A program made the position numbers and the translations under genes. Below are positions 7,466 to 13,202 of a DNA stretch of 14,335 nucleotides, piece by piece. This DNA comes from Myxococcales bacterium (GTDB lineage Bacteria > Myxococcota_A > Polyangia > Polyangiales > Polyangiaceae), in assembly GCA_023248785.1 (NCBI GenBank), contig JAHFDX010000027.1:1-14335 (forward strand), given 5' to 3'. Below the pieces are notes generated by a model that was given only the letters and a program-made list of their open reading frames with translations, was not told the DNA's origin and made no database searches. Every line of letters begins with the position of its first letter. Positions within the stretch are counted from its first letter, which is position 1.

Positions 7466-8262
7466 AACCCAAGTGGAGTACAGTTGCAGGCGGGCTCGTG
7501 GCCCTTGTGTGGATCTTTCCGTACGTGTGGATGACGCTCACGTCACTCAAGCCGCTGCCCGAGATCCTTCATCGTCCAACGGCGCTACTGCCTTCGTCGC
7601 CGACAGTTGCGGCCTACCGCGAGGTATGGGGATCGATTGATGTTGGGCGATACCTTGTGGTTACGCTCGCCATGGCGCTCGCGATTGCCGCGCTGCAGAT
7701 CGCGCTCGCTTTGCCCGCAGGATACGCACTTGCAAAGTTACGATTTCGGGGTCGCGGAATGGCGCTTGGGCTTGTGATTGCGTGCCTCCTCATTCCGACG
7801 CAAATGACGTTCGTGCCGATTTTCTTGATGTTTGCAAAGCTTCACCTCGTCAATACGTTCCTTTCGCTCGTGCTGCCGTTCGGGGCGAGCGCGCTCGGAA
7901 CCTTCATGATCCGTCAAGCGCTCCTCAGTGTTCCTGATGAAATTGTGGAAGCGGCACGACTCGATGGCGCATCGGAACTCACCATCGTCTACCGCGTGCT
8001 AGCTCCTATCGTTCGACCCACGTTGGTCGCGCTTTTTTTGGTGAGCTTTGTCTTTCATTACAACGATTACTTCTGGCCTCTCGTCATGACTACAGACGAC
8101 TCGGTGCGCACCCTGCCCCTCGGCATTGCGCTTCTGCGTGAGCAAGGAACAGGCGTTCGCTGGCATGTGATCATGGCCGCCAACGTGCTTTTGTCGGCGC
8201 CCGTGCTCGCGCTTTTCTCCATCACGCAACGCTCTCTCGTGCGTGGAATCGCAGGACGATAA
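7462..8262 (+). CDS. ABC importer permease, UgpE/MalG type
   Basis: I read this 266-residue protein from GTG at 7462, which overlaps the preceding TGA (GTGA). The open frame runs further upstream, but that part lies inside the first permease gene, whereas MKPKWSTVAGG followed directly by a first membrane helix is the expected MalG/UgpE N-terminus. The segment VIACLLIPTQMTFVPIFLMF (105-124) and the EAA loop EAARLDGASELTIVY (163-177), then RVLAPIVRP, identify the subfamily. The late YNDYFWPLV (200-208) is also typical. It ends the operon: its TAA is separated by a single base from the stop of the opposite-strand SDR gene, with no room for a dedicated terminator. Confidence 0.93.
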   Translation: MKPKWSTVAGGLVALVWIFPYVWMTLTSLKPLPEILHRPTALLPSSPTVAAYREVWGSIDVGRYLVVTLAMALAIAALQIALALPAGYALAKLRFRGRGMALGLVIACLLIPTQMTFVPIFLMFAKLHLVNTFLSLVLPFGASALGTFMIRQALLSVPDEIVEAARLDGASELTIVYRVLAPIVRPTLVALFLVSFVFHYNDYFWPLVMTTDDSVRTLPLGIALLREQGTGVRWHVIMAANVLLSAPVLALFSITQRSLVRGIAGR

Positions 8263-8263
8263 G

Positions 8264-9031
8264 TTACGTAATCGTCATCCCACCATCCACGACGAGCGTA
8301 TGTCCCGTCACAAACGATGCAGCATCGCTCGCCAGATAAAGAGCGGCCCCTGCAATCTCGTCGGGCTGCGCGTAGCGACCAAGCGGTGTGCGATCGACGA
8401 TCCGTCGTACGATGTCGTCGTTGTGGATGAGCGCCGATGCGAAGCGTGTGTCCACAAGCCCAGGGGCAATCGCATTCACGCGAACGTTGCTTGGACCAAG
8501 CTCAATCGCAAGGGTCTTCGTCATCGACACGACGGCGGCTTTGGTCATGGCGTAGATGCCCTGCAAGGGCGCCCCGGTCAGCGCAACCATGCTCGCGATG
8601 TTGATGATGCTGCCTCCCCCGCGCTCGATCATGATGCGTGCCGCTGCGCGTGCAACATCGAGGTATCCACGCGCGTTCACTTCGAACGTTTTGTCGAACG
8701 CCGCTTGATCGGCACCCATAAGCGGCCCGAAATACGGGTTCGTGGCAGCATTGTTCACGACGATGTCAAGCGTGCCGAAGCTTTTTATCACCGCCTGGAT
8801 GAGCGCATCGACCTGCGCAGAATTTCCCGTGTGGCAAACAACCGGCTCGAGCTCGACACCCGGAACGCTTTTTCGAATGCGCGCCGCGGCTTCTTCGAGA
8901 CCTTCTTTTTTTCGAGAAGCAATGACAACTTTTGCGCCGCTTTTTGCGAGAGCACTTGCGATGGCCTCACCAATTCCGCGGCTTGCGCCGGTGACCACTG
9001 CAACCTTTCCCTCCACGTGAATGAATGCCAT
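8264..9031 (-). CDS. SDR-family oxidoreductase, DHRS4-like
   Basis: A 255-residue classical short-chain dehydrogenase/reductase. The cofactor loop is TGASRGIG (14-21), followed by NNAA (93-96), Asn119, Ser147 and the YAMTK catalytic pair Tyr160/Lys164; all residues of the Asn-Ser-Tyr-Lys tetrad are present. Basic residues after strand two (SRKK, 39-42) favour NADP(H). The NNAATNPYFG segment resembles DHRS4/peroxisomal carbonyl reductase-like enzymes, which reduce ketones or retinal-type carbonyls. I chose the ATG at 9031 because it leaves the usual 7-8 residues before GKVAVVTG. An upstream ATG at 9055 has a modest GGAAG site and would add eight residues. It diverges from the crotonase gene and may share a promoter region and pathway with it. 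Substrate unknown. Confidence 0.9.
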   Translation of the reverse strand: MAFIHVEGKVAVVTGASRGIGEAIASALAKSGAKVVIASRKKEGLEEAAARIRKSVPGVELEPVVCHTGNSAQVDALIQAVIKSFGTLDIVVNNAATNPYFGPLMGADQAAFDKTFEVNARGYLDVARAAARIMIERGGGSIINIASMVALTGAPLQGIYAMTKAAVVSMTKTLAIELGPSNVRVNAIAPGLVDTRFASALIHNDDIVRRIVDRTPLGRYAQPDEIAGAALYLASDAASFVTGHTLVVDGGMTIT

Positions 9032-9083
9032 GCGCGCGAGGTTATCACTCTGCATCGGGTCAGGCTTCCGCTACGTTCAAGCG

Positions 9084-9902
9084 ATGTCCTACGAATCGCT
9101 TCGCATCGATGTGTCCGGACCCGTTGCCACCGTCACACTCACAGGCCCGGGCAAGGGCAACGCCATGGGGCCTGAGTTTTGGCGAGAAGTGCCTGAGGCG
9201 TTTCGGTCGCTCGATGCAAAGACCGATGTTCGCGCGATCATTGTGCGAGGGAGCGGAGAGCATTTTAGCTACGGGCTCGATCTTCCTCGAATGATGGGTG
9301 AGCTCGGTACCGCATTTTCCGGTGGCGGAATGGCGCGCGACCGGCTCGCGTTGTTCGACCTCATCACGCGCATGCAGGACTCCGTCAGCGCCGTCGAACA
9401 ATGCAAGAAACCCGTGATTGCGGCCGTTACGGGCTGGTGCATCGGAGGTGGCGTCGATCTCATCGCGGCCTGCGATATCCGCCTCTGTTCAAGCGACGCC
9501 AAGTTTAGTGTCCGCGAGGTCAAAGTTGCCATGGTGGCGGACATCGGAAGCCTGCAACGCCTTCCTCGCATCATCGGCGAAGGACATACGCGCGAGCTTG
9601 CCTTCACGGGAAAGAACATCGATGCCGCGCGGGCGCTCCGCATTGGACTCGTCAACGATACATTCGAAACACACGATGATCTATTTTCAGGAGCGCAATC
9701 ACTCGCCATGGAAATTGCGGAAAACTCACCCCTCGTAGTAAACGGCATCAAGCGCGTGATGAATGCCTGCGACGGCAAGAGCATCGCCGATGGACTTCAT
9801 CTGGTGGCTCAGCACAATGCAGCATGCCTGCCCTCGACCGACCTGGCAGAAGCACTCGCCGCGTTCGCGGAAAAAAGGCCCGCACGTTTCGCCGGACAGT
9901 AA
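9084..9902 (+). CDS. Crotonase family protein, delta3,5-delta2,4-dienoyl-CoA isomerase-like (ECH1 type)
   Basis: A 272-residue enoyl-CoA hydratase/isomerase superfamily member starting at MSYESL; an ATG 63 bases upstream lies within the SDR gene and would add an unconserved tail. GWCIGGGVDLIAACD (117-131) builds the oxyanion hole. The three acidic residues described for mammalian dienoyl-CoA isomerase (Asp176, Glu196 and Asp204 in the rat protein) appear to match Asp125 (GVDL), Glu145 (VREV) and Asp153 (VADIGSLQRLP), with the same 20- and 8-residue spacings. This points to isomerisation of 3,5-dienoyl-CoA to 2,4-dienoyl-CoA during beta-oxidation of unsaturated fatty acids with odd-numbered double bonds, rather than plain hydration. 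It is divergent from the SDR gene, with 52 bases between the chosen starts. Confidence 0.88.
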   Translation: MSYESLRIDVSGPVATVTLTGPGKGNAMGPEFWREVPEAFRSLDAKTDVRAIIVRGSGEHFSYGLDLPRMMGELGTAFSGGGMARDRLALFDLITRMQDSVSAVEQCKKPVIAAVTGWCIGGGVDLIAACDIRLCSSDAKFSVREVKVAMVADIGSLQRLPRIIGEGHTRELAFTGKNIDAARALRIGLVNDTFETHDDLFSGAQSLAMEIAENSPLVVNGIKRVMNACDGKSIADGLHLVAQHNAACLPSTDLAEALAAFAEKRPARFAGQ

Positions 9903-9919
9903 AGCTCTGCTAAGAGCTT
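9902..9919 (+). other. Small perfect hairpin between crotonase and GFA genes
   Basis: AAGCTCT (9902-9908) and AGAGCTT (9913-9919) form a perfect 7-bp stem with the tetraloop GCTA. It fills most of the 21-base spacer between the crotonase stop and the GFA start. No T-run follows, so it is not a canonical terminator. The right arm contains AAGAG, the only Shine-Dalgarno-like bases before the GFA ATG, so folding could mask that site or protect an mRNA end. Confidence 0.4.
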
Positions 9920-9923
9920 CGTC

Positions 9924-10322
9924 ATGACTACGCGCGTGGCGTCGTGTTCCTGTGGCCAGATCAAGGTAACCTGCGAGGGCGAACCTGTCCGCACTTCGAT
10001 GTGTTTCTGTTTTGCCTGCCAAAAGCGAACGGGGAGCGCGTACGGCGCGCAAGCCAGGTACGCGGCCGATCACGTTCAAATAGAGGGCACCGCGACGCAA
10101 TGGCTTCGCACCGGGGATAGCGGTGGCCACGCCACACTTTGCTTTTGCCCCACGTGCGGTTCGACCGTTTATTGGATGCTCGATGGGTTGCCAAATTACG
10201 TTGCCGTTGCGATTGGTGCATTTGCAGACAGCAGCTTCCCAGCACCGACAGTTTCCGTGTACGAAGCTCGACGCCATACTTGGACGCCGATTCCCGAATC
10301 CATCGTCGAGCACTTCGACTAA
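9924..10322 (+). CDS. GFA-family zinc protein (glutathione-dependent formaldehyde-activating enzyme-like)
   Basis: A 132-residue protein with the complete cysteine pattern of the GFA fold: Cys8 and Cys10 (CSCG), Cys27, Cys29 and Cys32 (CFCFACQKRTGS), and Cys75 and Cys78 (CPTCGS). These seven ligands bind a structural and a second zinc in this family. The type member was proposed to join formaldehyde and glutathione, but most bacterial homologues have no proven function, so GFA-like is the safe label. It lies 21 bases after the crotonase gene on the same strand and is probably co-transcribed. Its TAA is only 6 bases from the stop of the convergent ammonium channel gene. Confidence 0.92.
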   Translation: MTTRVASCSCGQIKVTCEGEPVRTSMCFCFACQKRTGSAYGAQARYAADHVQIEGTATQWLRTGDSGGHATLCFCPTCGSTVYWMLDGLPNYVAVAIGAFADSSFPAPTVSVYEARRHTWTPIPESIVEHFD

Positions 10323-10328
10323 CCGCGA

Positions 10329-11564
10329 TCAGCCGGCATAGCCTTCCTCGCCGTGCTGGGCCGTATCGAGGCCTTCGCGTTCGTCTTGTTCAGTGACGCG
10401 CAGGCCAATTGTCTTGTCAATTAGTTTGAGAAGCACCCACGTCACAAGCGCGGCATAGACGGCAGAAGTTGCGCACGCGATCGCCTGAAGCCCAAGTTGC
10501 TTCACGTTTCCGAAGAGTGCGCCATCTTTGCCTTCACTGTTCACAGCAACCCGACAGAAAACGCCCGTGAGAAGCGCGCCCGTAAGGCCACCTACTCCGT
10601 GCACGCCGAAGGCATCGAGTGAATCGTCGTAGCGAAAACGCTCCTTCTGGAGCACGGCGACGTAACAAACCGCTCCCGAAATAAGGCCAATCACGATCGC
10701 GGCCCACGGATCGACAAATCCCGCCGCGGGCGTAATTGCAACAAGTCCAGCTACTAATCCAGATGCGACGCCAAGAGCGGTCGGCTTTTGCCTGTGCCTC
10801 CATTCCACGATGAGCCACCCAACCGCGCCACCGGCCGCACCCAGGTGTGTCGTCATGAGCGCCAAGGACGCGAGGCCGTTCGCCCGAAGCGCGCTGCCCG
10901 CATTAAAGCCGAACCATCCAAACCAAAGAATGCCGGCGCCTGTCAGCGTCATCGTGAGGTTATGGGGCAAAGGCCGTTCTTGCGGGTACTTAAGGCGCCT
11001 TCCAATAACGAGCGCGCAAACGAGCGCTGAGGCACCCGCCGTAAGGTGCACAACGGTACCGCCCGCAAAATCGATCGCACCAAGTTTCAAAAGCCAACCG
11101 TTGTCGGACCAGACCCAATGTGCAACCGGATCGTAGACGAGCGTGGACCACAGCACGATGAACGCAACGTACGCAGTAAATTTCATGCGTTCGGCGAACG
11201 CGCCCGAGATCAGGGCGGGCGTGATGATCGCGAACATCATCTGAAAGGCGACAAATGCCAGCTTCGGCACGTTCCCCACTTCGTGCACTGTGGAATGGAG
11301 ATTTCGAAGCAGCGCAAAGTCGAAGCCCCCGATAAGGCCACCTTTCGTGGGTCCAAACGAAAGCGTGTACCCAATAAGCGCCCACTGAAGGCTCAAAATG
11401 GGGATCGCTGCTATGGAGTGCATGAGGGTCGAGAGCACATTTTTTCGACGCACCATCCCGCCGTAAAAGAGCGCGAGCGCTGGCGTCATGAAGAGCACAA
11501 GCGCCGTCGAAACCAGAAGCCATGCTGTATTGCCAGCATCGATCGTCGGGGCTTTGTCAGGCAT
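10329..11564 (-). CDS. amt: Ammonium transporter, Amt/AmtB family
   Basis: A 411-residue, 11-helix type ammonia channel of the inner membrane, without a cleavable leader and starting at ATG with AGGA 8 bases upstream. Conserved features are the FYGGMVRRKNVLS segment (33-45), the Phe gate at 107 (AFQMMF), the AHWVW site (148-152), Asp165 in DFAGGTVVH, the twin pore histidines His173 and His322 (FGVHGVGG), and Ser224 in GFNAGSA. The tail motif GLRV-x-x-x-x-E-x-x-GLD-x-x-x-HGEEGYA (387-410) is the PII-interaction C-terminus, so GlnK control is expected although no glnK lies beside it here. A perfect palindrome lies upstream (11583-11594). It lies 71 bases downstream of the methyltransferase gene on the same strand. 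Confidence 0.96.
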   Translation of the reverse strand: MPDKAPTIDAGNTAWLLVSTALVLFMTPALALFYGGMVRRKNVLSTLMHSIAAIPILSLQWALIGYTLSFGPTKGGLIGGFDFALLRNLHSTVHEVGNVPKLAFVAFQMMFAIITPALISGAFAERMKFTAYVAFIVLWSTLVYDPVAHWVWSDNGWLLKLGAIDFAGGTVVHLTAGASALVCALVIGRRLKYPQERPLPHNLTMTLTGAGILWFGWFGFNAGSALRANGLASLALMTTHLGAAGGAVGWLIVEWRHRQKPTALGVASGLVAGLVAITPAAGFVDPWAAIVIGLISGAVCYVAVLQKERFRYDDSLDAFGVHGVGGLTGALLTGVFCRVAVNSEGKDGALFGNVKQLGLQAIACATSAVYAALVTWVLLKLIDKTIGLRVTEQDEREGLDTAQHGEEGYAG

Positions 11565-11582
11565 CGCGGATATCCTAGTGAT

Positions 11583-11594
11583 CGAAACGTTTCG
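11583..11594. promoter_or_regulatory. Perfect 12-bp palindrome upstream of amt, LacI-family-like operator
   Basis: CGAAACGTTTCG is its own reverse complement and sits 18 bases before the amt start, in the only non-coding DNA upstream of that gene. An AAACGTTT core with a central CG is typical of operators bound by LacI/GalR/PurR-family regulators, where a helix is inserted at the CG step. No regulator gene of that family is present in the window, and no convincing -35/-10 pair was placed, so the role is inferred. Confidence 0.45.
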
Positions 11595-11635
11595 GTTTGG
11601 TTTCGGGCAAGTTTTCTGGCTGCAGCGTACGCACT

Positions 11636-13153
11636 CTACCGCCCTCGAAAGAGCCGCTGCGCCTCGGCGCGGAGGCCACCGAGGTCTACCTGCGCCAACT
11701 TCTCCACATGAAATCCGGCGTCATGCGCGGCTCTGTCCGTATCAAAGGGCGCAGGTGTTAGCCATACAAGACGCCCATCGCGCGGCAAGTACTCGCCTGC
11801 TCGCACAAGAAATTCACACAACATGTCCGCTGCCGGTCGCGATTCCCGAACACGCCTTCCAAACGGCGGATTCGTAACTATACATGTTATATTATTCGGT
11901 GCAGACGAAAGCGCATCGACGCGCCGAAGATCCATCACCACATTGGCTGCCTTGGCATTTTTCGATGCCGCGTCGAGCGCCCCTTGTGAAAGATCACTTC
12001 CGAACAAGCGAACTTGCGGCACTCGTTTCGCGCACTCGATGAGCTCAAGCCCTGAACCACAGAACGGATCCCACACGACATCTGAGCGACGAAGATCGGC
12101 CCATCGAGCCAGGGCTGCAGCGACGGTAGGGTGTGATGCTGCAGGCACGTCCGCCACGCGATAGGAAAACCGCGGATCGCCCAAAAAAAGCGGACTCAAA
12201 GCAATAAACACATGTTCCTTTACGATGCGAACGCGCGCTTCCCAGTCAGCTCCGGAAGGGGCGCTTTGAATGGGCAATTCGCTCTTCGCGAGCAACTCTG
12301 CCACAGACCAGCTCCACGAACGATGGTGCGCGCCATCCGCCCATGCGATGCGAACGCGATGAGGCGCGACTCCATAGTGTGCAAAAATATTCTCTGCGAG
12401 GTTACTTTTCAGCGCACGGAGCACCGCAAGAGGCACATCGTCCGGCACCGTTGCAACTTCGGGTGTGAGTTCAAACGCGAAATAGTCCATCACGCGTGAC
12501 GAAAAGAGTCCGACCGGGGGATGCTGCCATTCAATCGCTGTGACACCGGAAGCAGCAATCCTTGGCAGTCCGACGCTTGCGATCTCTTCGCACACGATCT
12601 CCTCCAAACCCGGCTTCGTATACAGGAGCACGGCAAGGGCGACGGGCGGTGGCCGAGAAAACGCCGATGCATCAAGCGACACCTTCGGCTTCGATCGTTC
12701 GAGCATGAGAAGCGCCCGAGTTCGCGCTTGGGACACGCCCTGGTGTGTGGACACAAGTTGTTCAATGACCGCGCGTGCGGACGGACCGCCCTTTTTTCCT
12801 AAGGCCTCCACGATCGAGCGGCGCTCGGGATCGCTCGTTGCCCGAGTCAACGCGTCAAGAAGGACATCCTCATCTTCGATCGTTCCTACCTTCCCAAGTG
12901 AAACGGCCGCCCATTGACGCACCTTTGTGTCTTCGTCCGTCAGCAGCGCGCAAAGCGAGGCACGTCCTCGCCCACCGTGAACACGTCCTAGAACACGCGC
13001 CCACGATGCGCGAATGCGCGCAGACATCACGCGCACGTCCGTTTCAACGCGCTCGAGATCTTGTAGGACGCATTGCGCAAGCTCGCGCTCAAGCCGCGCG
13101 CGCGCGCGGTCGTCGTCGGTTCCGAGTTGGATGAGAAGTTCGTCGAACGTCAC
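11636..13153 (-). CDS. HEAT-repeat plus THUMP-like RNA N2-guanine methyltransferase fusion
   Basis: This 505-residue protein starts at GTG (13153-13151), with AGGGG six bases upstream. Residues about 45-155 are helical HEAT-like repeats (VRQWAAVSLGKVG, 78-90, and IVEALGKKGG, 114-123). A THUMP/ferredoxin-like region follows, opening with LLYTKPGLEEIVCEE (176-190), as in RlmL and Trm14-type enzymes. The C-terminal Rossmann methyltransferase carries motif I DPFCGSGLELIE (362-373), FGSDLS (384-389) and catalytic NPPFG (428-432), which indicates methylation of the exocyclic amine of guanine in tRNA or rRNA using S-adenosylmethionine. The HEAT module is not part of standard RlmL and may serve as a docking scaffold. 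It lies 49 bases after the DsbA-like gene, separated by a strong hairpin. The exact RNA target is unknown. Confidence 0.85.
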   Translation of the reverse strand: MTFDELLIQLGTDDDRARARLERELAQCVLQDLERVETDVRVMSARIRASWARVLGRVHGGRGRASLCALLTDEDTKVRQWAAVSLGKVGTIEDEDVLLDALTRATSDPERRSIVEALGKKGGPSARAVIEQLVSTHQGVSQARTRALLMLERSKPKVSLDASAFSRPPPVALAVLLYTKPGLEEIVCEEIASVGLPRIAASGVTAIEWQHPPVGLFSSRVMDYFAFELTPEVATVPDDVPLAVLRALKSNLAENIFAHYGVAPHRVRIAWADGAHHRSWSWSVAELLAKSELPIQSAPSGADWEARVRIVKEHVFIALSPLFLGDPRFSYRVADVPAASHPTVAAALARWADLRRSDVVWDPFCGSGLELIECAKRVPQVRLFGSDLSQGALDAASKNAKAANVVMDLRRVDALSSAPNNITCIVTNPPFGRRVRESRPAADMLCEFLVRAGEYLPRDGRLVWLTPAPFDTDRAAHDAGFHVEKLAQVDLGGLRAEAQRLFRGR

Positions 13154-13159
13154 GAGGTT

Positions 13160-13199
13160 CCCCTCCCTCCCTCGATTGAGGGAGGGTCGGGGTGAGGGG
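13160..13199. repeat. REP-like intergenic palindrome
   Basis: The spacer between the DsbA-like stop and the methyltransferase GTG is nearly filled by a C/G-rich inverted repeat. CCCTCCCTC (13165-13173) pairs perfectly with GAGGGAGGG (13178-13186) around a GATT loop. Three more G-C pairs follow beyond a 2-base internal loop, then a GGTGAGGGG tail (13191-13199). The shape and the CCCTCACCCC-GACCCTCCC wording on the minus strand resemble REP-type elements scattered between genes in many bacteria. No T-run is present, so it is not a standard terminator. It overlaps the ribosome-binding region of the methyltransferase. Confidence 0.5.
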
Positions 13200-13202
13200 A
13201 TG

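Noticed and set aside
8880..8925. A7 run in the SDR gene as a second slippery site
   Set aside because: It encodes a normal Lys-Lys pair in a charged helix, with no adjacent stem. It is simply a homopolymer, and it also lowers the weight of the A7 run in the peptidase gene.
9032..9083. Bidirectional promoter between SDR and crotonase genes
   Set aside because: A promoter region is expected from the layout, but I could not place a credible -35/-10 pair on either strand, so no site is reported.
8243..9175. Long plus-strand open frame (310 codons) across the SDR gene
   Set aside because: It is antisense to a clear SDR with all catalytic motifs, its translation is rich in Arg, His and Cys with no domain, and it overlaps the crotonase start. 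It is a composition shadow.
11046..11711. Plus-strand frame of 221 codons over amt
   Set aside because: It is antisense to a convincing Amt channel and its translation has a highly charged, non-protein-like composition.
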